From NCBI GenBank assembly GCA_018262985.1, contig JADFDI010000009.1:50681-114680 (forward strand): a DNA stretch of 64,000 bases, read 5' to 3'. A program made the translations under genes and the position numbers. Below the pieces are notes generated by a model that saw nothing but the letters and a program-made list of their open reading frames with translations, was not told the origin of the DNA and searched no databases. Of the stretch, positions 52,502-59,894 are shown piece by piece; within the stretch, counting starts at the first letter, position 1; each line of letters opens with the position of its first letter. The DNA is from Spirochaetota bacterium (GTDB taxonomy: Bacteria; Spirochaetota; Spirochaetia; Treponematales; UBA12059).

Positions 52502-55501
52502 ATGTTCTTCAACGAGCTCGTCGAGTCCTACGACGCCGAGCGCCGCGAGCGCGACGTCTTCCACGACCTCATGGCCTTCCGCGTCCGCGAGATCCTGCTC
52601 GTGGCAAGCCTCTACGACTCCTTCATCCTCGAGTCGGACGGGGCGCTCTCCGAGCGCATCTACGGCGAGTACTTCTCGCTCAACCTCTCCTCCGCCCCGC
52701 GCGTCAGCTGCGCCTATTCCGGCGAATCGGCGCTGGAGCAGTTCCGCGGCGGCCGCTTCGACATGGTGGTCATCATGGCCGGCATGGACTTCGACGGCCC
52801 GCTCGCGACCGCCCGCGCCCTCCGCGACGCGGACGGCGACACGCCCATCCTGCTCCTCGCCATGAACAACACGAGCCTCGCGAGCCTCGACCTCGCGCGC
52901 CCGGAGCTCTCCGCCGTCGACCGCGTCTTCGTGTGGAACGGCTACTCGAAGCTCTTCGTCGGCATGGTCAAGTACGTCGAGGACCTCCGCAACGTGGAGG
53001 ACGACACGCGCATCGGCCTGGTGCGCGTGGTGCTGCTCGTGGAGGACTCCACCCGCTACTACTCGCGCTACCTGCCGCTCCTGTACTCGGTGGTCATGCG
53101 CCAGACCCAGGCCTTGATCGAGGAGGAGCGCCTCGTGGACACCTACAAGGTGCTCCGCATGAGGGGGCGCCCGAAGGTGCTGCATGCCACCACCTACGAG
53201 GAGGCCTGCGAGCTCCTCGACCGCTACAAGCCCTACCTGCTCGCGGTCATCAGCGACGTGCGCTTCCCGCGCGCGGGCTGCCAGGACGGCGAGGCCGGCT
53301 TCGCCCTGCTGGAGCGGGTCAAGGCGGCCTCGCCCGACCTGCCCGTCCTCATCCAGTCGGCCGAGAGCGCCAACCGCGAGCGGGCCTTCGAGGCGGGCGC
53401 TTCCTTCGTCGACAAGAATTCCGACACCCTGGCCCACGAGCTCGGCGAGTTCTTCCGCGAGCGGCTCGGCTTCGGTCCCTTCGTCTTCCGCACGGCGGAC
53501 GGGGCGGAGCTGGCGCGCGCGCGCAACATGGACGAGTTCGAGGCGCTGCTCAAGGTGGTGCCGGAGGAGAGCCTCCTCCAGCACGGCCGGCGCAACCACT
53601 TCTCCGCCTGGCTCATGGCGCGCGGCGAGATCCGCTTCGCCCGGCTCCTCCGCTCCTACACCGTCGAGGACTTTCCCGGCCCCGACGAGATCCGCGGCTT
53701 CCTGACCCGGCTCGTCGACGAGGTGAGGCGCGGCAAGTCGCGGGGCGCGCTCCCGAATTTCGACGAAGCGGGCAGGGGGGCGGGCGAGGAGTTCTTCCGG
53801 CTCGGCTCGGGGTCCGTCGGGGGTAAGGGCCGGGGCATCCTCTTCCTCAAGAGCCTCGTCGACAACCTCGCCTTCGCCGAGCGGGTCAAGGGCATCGACA
53901 TCCGCGTGCCGCCCACGGCCTTCATCGGCATCGACGAGTTCGAGCGCTTCCTCGAGGCGAACGGGCTCTGGCAGGAGGCCTACCACTGCCGCGACCACGA
54001 GGAGCTCAGGCGGCGCTTCCTGGCCGCGCCGCTGCCGCACGCCCTGGTCGAGCGCCTCCGCCGCCTCGTCGACGCCTGGAGGGGGCCGCTCGCGGTGCGT
54101 TCCTCCGGGCTCTTCGAGGACATGCTGATGGTGCCCTTCTCCGGCATCTACGACACCTACCTCATTCCGAACGCCCATCCGGACCCGGAGCGCCGGCTCG
54201 CCACCCTCTGCGACGCGATCCGCCTGATCTACGCCAGCATCTACGGTCCCGAGGCCCGCGCCTACTTCGCCGCCGCCCGCTACAAGATCGAGGAGGAGCG
54301 CATGGCCGTCCTCGTGCAGCAGGTGGTCGGGACGCGATCCGGGCGCTGGTTCTGGCCCGCGATCTCGGGCACGGCCCAGTCGCACAACTACTACCCGGTT
54401 TCCTACCTGAAAAGCGACGACGGGCTCTGCGTCGCGGCGCTCGGGCTCGGCTCCTGGGTCGTGGAGGGCGGACCGGCCTTCCGTTTCTCTCCCCGCTGGC
54501 CGAAGCTGGACCTGGTCTCGCAGGAGCACCGGCTCGAGGGCTCGCAGCACGCCTTCATGGCCATCGACATGGAGCGCTACGCCGACCTCTCCGCGGGCGA
54601 GGCCGCCTGCCTCTCGGAACTGCCGGTCGAGGAAGCGGCGTCGGACCACCGGGCGCGCCTGGCCGTCTCGACCTTCGACGCCGCGGAGGGAGCCCTGGTG
54701 CCCGGCTTCTCGGGCAAGGGGCCGCGCTTCGTGGACTTCGCCAACATCCTCAAGCACGACGCCTTTCCCTTCGCCCAGGCGGTCGAGGCGGCCCTGGACG
54801 TGGGCGCCAGGAGCATGGGCATCCCGGTCGAGATCGAGTACGCCCTCGACTGGCGCAGGGGCGAGACGCCGGTCCTCCACCTGCTCCAGCTCAAGCCCCT
54901 CCTGCAGAACGCGGACAAGGTGGAGATCGAGCTCGGCGCGACGCCGCGGGAGCGTTGCTTCCTCGCCACCTCGAGCGCCATGGGGAACGGCCGCGACGCG
55001 ACGGTGCGCGACCTCGTGGTCGTCGAGCCGCGGCGCTTCGACCGCGCGCGCACCTGGGAGATCGCCGCCGAGATCGGCGAGCTCGACGCCGAGCTGCGCG
55101 CGGCCGGCCGCAAGCACCTGCTCGTCGGACCCGGCCGCTGGGGGACGCGCGACCCCTGGCTCGGCGTGCCGGTCGGGTTCCCGCAGATCGCGGGCGCGCG
55201 CGCCATCGTCGAGGCCGACCTCGCGGACTTCCGCGTGGACTCGTCCCTGGGTTCGCACTTCTTCCACAACCTGACCAGCATGAACGTCGGCTACTTCCAC
55301 GTGCCCCGGGGCGACGACGAGTCCTTCGTCGACTGGGACTGGCTCGCGGCCTTCGAGCCCGCGCGGCGGACGGCGCACTGCGCGCGCTACGAGTTCGCGG
55401 AACCCTTCGAGATCCTCATGGACGGCCGGAGCGGTCGCGCGCTCGTGCTCAAGCCCGCGCCGCGCGCGGCCGCCGCTCCGGACGAGGCCTGTTCGGGATA
55501 G
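52502..55501 (+). CDS. Receiver-domain protein fused to a PEP synthase/PPDK ATP-binding domain
   Basis: About 999 residues. Residues 1-160 form a degenerate receiver-like fold (VREILLVASLYDSFILESDG...GGRFDMVVIMAGMDFDGPLATARAL). A second receiver (about 175-330) has the phosphorylation site pattern VVLLVEDSTRYY, LLAVISDVRFPRAG, PVLIQSAESANR and FVDKNSD. From about 430 the PEP/pyruvate-binding ATP-grasp domain begins (GSGSVGGKGRGILFLKSLVDN, AVRSSGLFEDMLMVPFSGIYDTYLIPN, AVLVQQVVGTRSGRWFWPAISGTAQSHNYY). It lacks the swivelling His domain and the PEP TIM barrel of real PEP synthase. The C-terminus (GPGRWGTRDPWLGVPVGFPQIAGARAIVEADL) is its own conserved block. Possibly a phosphotransfer signalling enzyme. 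ATG 52502 preferred over GTG 52493. Confidence 0.85.
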   Translation: MFFNELVESYDAERRERDVFHDLMAFRVREILLVASLYDSFILESDGALSERIYGEYFSLNLSSAPRVSCAYSGESALEQFRGGRFDMVVIMAGMDFDGPLATARALRDADGDTPILLLAMNNTSLASLDLARPELSAVDRVFVWNGYSKLFVGMVKYVEDLRNVEDDTRIGLVRVVLLVEDSTRYYSRYLPLLYSVVMRQTQALIEEERLVDTYKVLRMRGRPKVLHATTYEEACELLDRYKPYLLAVISDVRFPRAGCQDGEAGFALLERVKAASPDLPVLIQSAESANRERAFEAGASFVDKNSDTLAHELGEFFRERLGFGPFVFRTADGAELARARNMDEFEALLKVVPEESLLQHGRRNHFSAWLMARGEIRFARLLRSYTVEDFPGPDEIRGFLTRLVDEVRRGKSRGALPNFDEAGRGAGEEFFRLGSGSVGGKGRGILFLKSLVDNLAFAERVKGIDIRVPPTAFIGIDEFERFLEANGLWQEAYHCRDHEELRRRFLAAPLPHALVERLRRLVDAWRGPLAVRSSGLFEDMLMVPFSGIYDTYLIPNAHPDPERRLATLCDAIRLIYASIYGPEARAYFAAARYKIEEERMAVLVQQVVGTRSGRWFWPAISGTAQSHNYYPVSYLKSDDGLCVAALGLGSWVVEGGPAFRFSPRWPKLDLVSQEHRLEGSQHAFMAIDMERYADLSAGEAACLSELPVEEAASDHRARLAVSTFDAAEGALVPGFSGKGPRFVDFANILKHDAFPFAQAVEAALDVGARSMGIPVEIEYALDWRRGETPVLHLLQLKPLLQNADKVEIELGATPRERCFLATSSAMGNGRDATVRDLVVVEPRRFDRARTWEIAAEIGELDAELRAAGRKHLLVGPGRWGTRDPWLGVPVGFPQIAGARAIVEADLADFRVDSSLGSHFFHNLTSMNVGYFHVPRGDDESFVDWDWLAAFEPARRTAHCARYEFAEPFEILMDGRSGRALVLKPAPRAAAAPDEACSG

Positions 55502-55530
55502 CGGCGGGAAGATTGGCAGCGCGGCGAAGG

Positions 55531-55656
55531 GCGTCATCCGAACGCGCCCGGGCGGGGCCTGACGAAGGAATACACAACCCGCTCACTGGCGTTCGGGGCC
55601 GCGCATTCCTTCGTCACCCGCCGTCCCGCCGCGCTCCGCGAGGCGCTTCGCCGGGT
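55531..55656 (+). repeat. 126-bp structured element, copy B
   Basis: The stem TGACGAAGGAAT / ATTCCTTCGTCA (55560-55571 and 55605-55616) is perfect over 12 bp. It aligns with the inverted copy A; outer stem bases are identical while inner ones differ in a compensated way (G-C to A-T, C-G to G-C, C-G to T-A). The 3' flank is TCGTCACCCGCCGTCCCGC. Confidence 0.8.
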
Positions 55657-55848
55657 TAGCGCTTACACGCCGCTTCCCCGTGGAGGCACCAGCGGGTGCG
55701 GCCGCGCGGGGCATGGTTGCCGGCGGGTACGGGGCCGGTCCGGAGGATCCCTTCCGGGCGGTCGCTTCGCCGGGATGGCAAAATCCTCCCTGTCTCCCCT
55801 TCGTGTCTTGGTGTCTTGGTGTGGAAAAAGACGTTTCATTAGGGCTGG

Positions 55849-56133
55849 TCGTTCCAGAGGAATCCCTTTCAGGTGGTACGAGCGCCATGGTTAGCGCCAT
55901 TGTCTGGCCGCTCAATGCCCGCGGTGGCGGCGCACCGAGGACACGTTGGAGCGGTCCGATCCGCGAGGCTGGCGGAGCTGCGGAGACCTCATCGTTCCGG
56001 AAGGTCGCTTTCAGGTGGCACGAGCGCCATGGTTAGCGCCATTGCCTGGCCGCTCGATGCCAGCGGTTGCGGCGTACGGAAGACACGTTGGAGCGGTCCG
56101 ACCCGCGAGGCTGGCGGAGCCGCGGGTGTCTCG
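55849..56133 (+). repeat. Tandem duplication of a 143-bp unit
   Basis: Unit 1 (55849-55991) and unit 2 (55992-56133) share, in order, TCGTTCC, CTTTCAGGTGG, ACGAGCGCCATGGTTAGCGCC, ACACGTTGGAGCGGTCCGA and CGCGAGGCTGGCGGAG. By eye they are about 85 % identical. The unit has no coding signature. Confidence 0.8.
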
Positions 56134-56183
56134 CGACCGCCTTCGGGCGGTCGCGGCGACGAAGCCGGGGAACGGCTTCGTCG
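56132..56183. repeat. Double hairpin, block B
   Basis: CGCGACCGCC-TTCG-GGCGGTCGCG (56132-56155) and CGACGAAGCC-ggggaac-GGCTTCGTCG (56157-56183 region), both perfect 10-bp stems, followed by ATCTCCC as in the inverted block A copy. Confidence 0.75.
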
Positions 56184-56313
56184 ATCTCCCCTCGCGTCCC
56201 CAAGCGAGGTTTTGGGAGCGCGCGGGACGTGTTCTTTCGCCGACAGGCCCCGCTCCGTGAGGCCCCGAGACAAGCCCGATTACCATGGAGTGCGCTACGC
56301 CGGCCGCCTCGCA

Positions 56314-56342
56314 TTGACCGGGCGGGCGAATTGTGCCACTAT
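56314..56342 (+). promoter_or_regulatory. Possible promoter of pheST
   Basis: TTGACC, 17-bp spacer, CACTAT. The -10 box is weak, but the position just after the repeat block and about 105 bases before pheS fits a promoter. Confidence 0.35.
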
Positions 56343-56448
56343 CGCGCGGTACCGGGCGGCGCGCCGCCTCGCTGCTCCCGCTGCCTCACGGCCGCCCGGA
56401 GAGCCCTTGCCAGCGCGCGCCGCACACCCATTCAGGGAGCATCGAACC

Positions 56449-58011
56449 ATGGACGCACGCGCGCTCGCCAAGAGCCTCCACCCCCTCGAGACGAAGGTCC
56501 TCCTCCGCTACGGCCCCGGCGACGAGCTCGGGAACGGGCGGCTCGCCGCCGAGCTCGGCTACAAGGAGGGCCAGTCCAACCAGGCCTTCTCGTGGCTCGG
56601 CGCCAAGGGCCTCGTCGAGGAAGCCGGCCGCTCGACCCGCGTCGTCTACGAACTGACCCCCCTCGGTCGCGAGCTGGCGGAAAAGGGAACGCCCGAGGAG
56701 CGCATGCTGCGCCACGTGGCCTCCGGCCGGGGCGCCACCCTCCCCGAGCTGGCCGCCGCGCTCGGCCTCGAGCAGAAGGACGTAGGCTCCGCCTTCGGCC
56801 AGCTCTCGAAGGAAGGCATCCTCGCGATGGGCGAGGGGAAGAAGGCGACGCCCGCCTCCGGCAAGCCCTCGCCTCGCATGGAGGCCGTCCGCGCCCTCCT
56901 CGAGCGGGCCGCCGCCTCCGCGGACGGCATCCTCGGCGACGAGACGCTCTCGGTCCCCGAGCGCGAGGCCATGGCCGGCATCGCCAAGAAGCGCGGCGCG
57001 GGCGACTCGGCCTTCCGCGTCGCCGAGCGCGAGACCATCGTCTACCGCCTCTCCGCCGCCGCCCCCGAGGCCGCCGCCGCGCTCCGCGAGCTCGGCGTCA
57101 CGGGCGAGGAGATCGGCGCCCTCACCCCCGCCATGCTCGAGTCCGGCAGCTGGAAGGAAGGGACCTTCCGCCCCTACAACGTCGGCGTCCAGCCGGCCCG
57201 CCTCATGCCCGGCCGCCGGAACCCCTACGGCGAGTTCCTCGAGAGCGTCAAGGACAAGCTCGTCTCGCTGGGCTTCGAGGAGTTCGACGGCTCGCTCGTC
57301 GAGACCGAGTTCTGGAACTCCGACGCCCTGTTCATGCCGCAGTTCCACTCCGCCCGCGACATCCACGACGTCTACCGCCTCGCCGAGCCGACATCCGCGA
57401 AGTTCATCGAGGAGCCCTACCTTTCGCAGGTGGCCGCCGCCCACGAGAACGGCGGCGCCACGGGCAGCCGCGGCTGGAGCTACTCCTTCGACCGCGACTT
57501 CACCAAGCGCCTCATCCTCCGCTCCCAGGGCACGGTGCTCTCGGCGCGCGCCCTGACGCGGGCGGCCGTGCCGTCCAAGTACTTCGGCATCGCGCGCTGC
57601 TTCCGCTACGACAAGGTCGACGCCACCCACCTCTCGGACTTCTACCAGACCGAGGGCATCGTGGTCGGCGAGGACGTGAGCCTCCGCACCCTGCTCGGCT
57701 TCCTCGAAATGTTCGCGAAGGAAGTCGCCGGCGCGAAGGAAGTGAAGTACGTGCCCGGCTACTTCCCCTTCACCGAGCCCTCGGTCGAGGTCCACATCAA
57801 GCACCCGGTGCTCGGCTGGTTCGAGCTCGGCGGCGCCGGCATCTTCCGGCCCGAGGTCACCGAGCCGCTCGGCGTCAAGGTGCCGGTGCTGGCCTGGGGC
57901 ATGGGCATCGACCGCATGGCCCTCATGGCCCTCGGCCTCAACGACCTCCGCGAGCTCTTCTCGGACGACATCGAGGCCGTGCGCCTGCGCCGCGCCTCGT
58001 TCTCGGTCTGA
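56449..58011 (+). CDS. pheS: Phenylalanyl-tRNA synthetase alpha subunit, archaeal/spirochaetal type
   Basis: About 520 residues, longer than the usual bacterial PheS (about 340), because it has the N-terminal winged-helix tRNA-binding domains of the archaeal/eukaryotic form (LETKVLLRYGPGDELGNGRLAAELGYKEGQSNQAFSWLGAKGLVEE, then AELAAALGLEQKDVGSAFGQLSKEGIL-like repeats). The class II catalytic core has motif 1 (NPYGEFLESVKDKLVSLGFEEFDGSLVETEFWNSDALFMPQFHSARDIHD), motif 2 (PSKYFGIARCFRYDKVDATHLSDFYQTEGIVV) and motif 3 (VLAWGMGIDRMALMALGLNDLRELF). It charges tRNA-Phe together with PheT, encoded 25 bp downstream. ATG 56449 gives the start of the first wing. Confidence 0.97.
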   Translation: MDARALAKSLHPLETKVLLRYGPGDELGNGRLAAELGYKEGQSNQAFSWLGAKGLVEEAGRSTRVVYELTPLGRELAEKGTPEERMLRHVASGRGATLPELAAALGLEQKDVGSAFGQLSKEGILAMGEGKKATPASGKPSPRMEAVRALLERAAASADGILGDETLSVPEREAMAGIAKKRGAGDSAFRVAERETIVYRLSAAAPEAAAALRELGVTGEEIGALTPAMLESGSWKEGTFRPYNVGVQPARLMPGRRNPYGEFLESVKDKLVSLGFEEFDGSLVETEFWNSDALFMPQFHSARDIHDVYRLAEPTSAKFIEEPYLSQVAAAHENGGATGSRGWSYSFDRDFTKRLILRSQGTVLSARALTRAAVPSKYFGIARCFRYDKVDATHLSDFYQTEGIVVGEDVSLRTLLGFLEMFAKEVAGAKEVKYVPGYFPFTEPSVEVHIKHPVLGWFELGGAGIFRPEVTEPLGVKVPVLAWGMGIDRMALMALGLNDLRELFSDDIEAVRLRRASFSV

Positions 58012-58036
58012 CGACACCCAAAGGAAGGATGCGAAC

Positions 58037-59758
58037 ATGCCCAAGATAGAAGTCAACGAGCGCCTGTTCTTCGACCTGCTCGGACGCGTCCGGGACGCCG
58101 CCTCCCTCGAGGAGGTCCTGCCCGGCGCGAAGGCCGAGCTCGACGGCTGGGACCTCGCGGGCGGCAAGCCCGGCGACTCCGGCGCCGAAGGGCGCGTCAT
58201 CAAGATCGAGCTCAACGACACGAACCGCCCCGACCTCTGGTCGACGGCCGGCCTCGCGCGGCAGCTCCGCGTCCTCGACGGCGCGCCGATTCCCGAGTAC
58301 CCCTTCTTCTCGCGCGAGGGCGACGAACGGCCGGCGAAGTACACGGTCAAGGTCGAGTCCTCGGTCGCGAAGGTCAGGCCTTTCATGGCCGCCTTCGTCA
58401 TCTCGGGCAAGCCCGTCTCCGACGCCATGCTCCGGGACGTCATCCAGACCCAGGAGAAGCTCTGCTGGAACTTCGGCCGGAAGCGCCGCTCGGTGTCCAT
58501 GGGCCTCTACCGCACCGCCCTCATTTCCTGGCCGGTCGCCTACAAGGCCGTCGACCCGGACTCGGTCTCCTTCGTGCCGCTCGGCATGGAAGCGCCCCTG
58601 ACCCTGCGCCGCGCCCTCGCCGAGCACCCGAAGGGCAAGGAGTACGGCTTCATCCTCGAGGGCGAAAGCGTCCATCCCCTGCTCGTCGACGCGGGCGGCA
58701 AGGTGCTCTCCTACCCGCCCATCATCAACTCGAACGACTTGGGAGCGGTCCAGGTCGGCGACGCGGACCTTCTCGTCGAGCTCACCGGCACCGACCTGCA
58801 CTCGGTCACGCTCTCCGCCTCCATCGTCGCCTGCGACTTCGCGGACGCCGGGTACGAGATCCAGCCCGTGGCGATCGAGTACCCCGAGCCGACCGCCTTC
58901 GGCCGTCGCGTCGTCTTCCCCTACTATTTCCAGGCGCCCGTCGCCCTCGACTCCGCCCGCGCCTCCAAGCTGCTCGGCAAGAGCCTCTCGCCCGCCGCGG
59001 TGGTCGAGTCGCTCGCGAAGGCCGGCGTGCGCGCGGACGTCCACGGCCAGTTCGTGCAGGCCTTCCCGCCCGAGTACCGCAACGACTACCTCCACGCGGT
59101 CGACGTCGTCGAGGACGTCATGATCGGCCGCGGCATGGCGGACTTCCCGCCGGAGCGCCCGCGCGACTTCACCATCGGCAGGCTCCACCCGATCGAGCGC
59201 ATCAGCCGCAAGGCGAAGAGCCTCATGGTCGGCCTCGGCTACCAGGAGATGATCTACAACTACCTCGGCTCCGGCCGCGACTACGTCGAACGCATGGGCG
59301 TCGAAAGCGAGGGCGTGGTCCGCATCGCCAACCCCATGACCGAGAGCTTCGAGTACGTCCGGCCATCCATCCTGCCGAGCCTGCTCGGCAGCGAGGCCGC
59401 GAGCGCCCGCGCGCCCTATCCGCACCGCATCTTCGAGACCGGCAAGGTGGCCTTCCGCGACGCCTCCGAGAACTACGGCGTCGCCACGCGGCAGCGCCTC
59501 GGCTTCCTCTCGGTCCACGCGGAGGCCAACTACAACGAGGCCGCCAGCGTCGTCGCGGCGCTCTTCTACTACCTCGGCGAGGATTGGGCCATCGAGGAGT
59601 CCGAGGACGGCCGCTTCATCCCGGGCCGGCAGGCCCGCCTCCTGCGCAAGGGCAGGAGCGTGGGCGTGTTCGGCGAGCTCCATCCGCGGGTGCTGGAGAA
59701 CTGGGGCGTGACCGTGCCCGCCGTGGCCGGCGAGATCGACATCGAGAGCTTCGCCTGA
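58037..59758 (+). CDS. pheT: Phenylalanyl-tRNA synthetase beta subunit, archaeal/spirochaetal type
   Basis: A 573-residue protein, much shorter than typical bacterial PheT (about 800): it lacks the N-terminal EMAP-like tRNA-binding domain and the C-terminal anticodon-binding domain, as in archaeal and spirochaetal enzymes. It begins MPKIEVNERLFFDLLGR, has the IKIELNDTNRPDLWSTAGLARQLR signature, the B3/4 editing domain (VRPFMAAFVISGKPVS, RRSVSMGLYRTALI) and the B5 / core-like region (RIANPMTESFEYVRPSILPSLLGSEAASARAPYPHRIFETGKV). It removes mis-charged Tyr and supports the catalytic alpha subunit. Operon with pheS, AGGAAGGATGCGAAC before the ATG. Confidence 0.97.
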   Translation: MPKIEVNERLFFDLLGRVRDAASLEEVLPGAKAELDGWDLAGGKPGDSGAEGRVIKIELNDTNRPDLWSTAGLARQLRVLDGAPIPEYPFFSREGDERPAKYTVKVESSVAKVRPFMAAFVISGKPVSDAMLRDVIQTQEKLCWNFGRKRRSVSMGLYRTALISWPVAYKAVDPDSVSFVPLGMEAPLTLRRALAEHPKGKEYGFILEGESVHPLLVDAGGKVLSYPPIINSNDLGAVQVGDADLLVELTGTDLHSVTLSASIVACDFADAGYEIQPVAIEYPEPTAFGRRVVFPYYFQAPVALDSARASKLLGKSLSPAAVVESLAKAGVRADVHGQFVQAFPPEYRNDYLHAVDVVEDVMIGRGMADFPPERPRDFTIGRLHPIERISRKAKSLMVGLGYQEMIYNYLGSGRDYVERMGVESEGVVRIANPMTESFEYVRPSILPSLLGSEAASARAPYPHRIFETGKVAFRDASENYGVATRQRLGFLSVHAEANYNEAASVVAALFYYLGEDWAIEESEDGRFIPGRQARLLRKGRSVGVFGELHPRVLENWGVTVPAVAGEIDIESFA

Positions 59759-59894
59759 AGGTCCCCGTCCTCGCCCGAGGCCGGGGTTCGGGCGGGCGGC
59801 GGGGGGCTCCGCTTCTCCAGCGGAATGGCCTCGATTTTTCGCCCCGTTCGGGTAGACTGGTAGCGGGGCGCGCCCCGAGGACGGAGGAAACGGC

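Larger units (their letters stand above)
55502..56313. other. Hairpin-rich noncoding block B before pheS
   Basis: No gene is supported. From left to right: structured element copy B, a single arm of the dispersed CTTGGTGT repeat (55799-55824), a two-copy 143-bp tandem repeat, a double hairpin and a short GC-rich tail with CTCG-cgtccccaag-CGAG. It corresponds in order and inverted orientation to block A at 47.1-47.7 kb. Confidence 0.6.

Noticed and set aside
47606-55656. Structured repeats as integron attC sites, with the recombinase as integron integrase
   Set aside because: The stems lack the attC core GTTRRRY / RYYYAAC ends, and the recombinase lacks the integron-specific insert.
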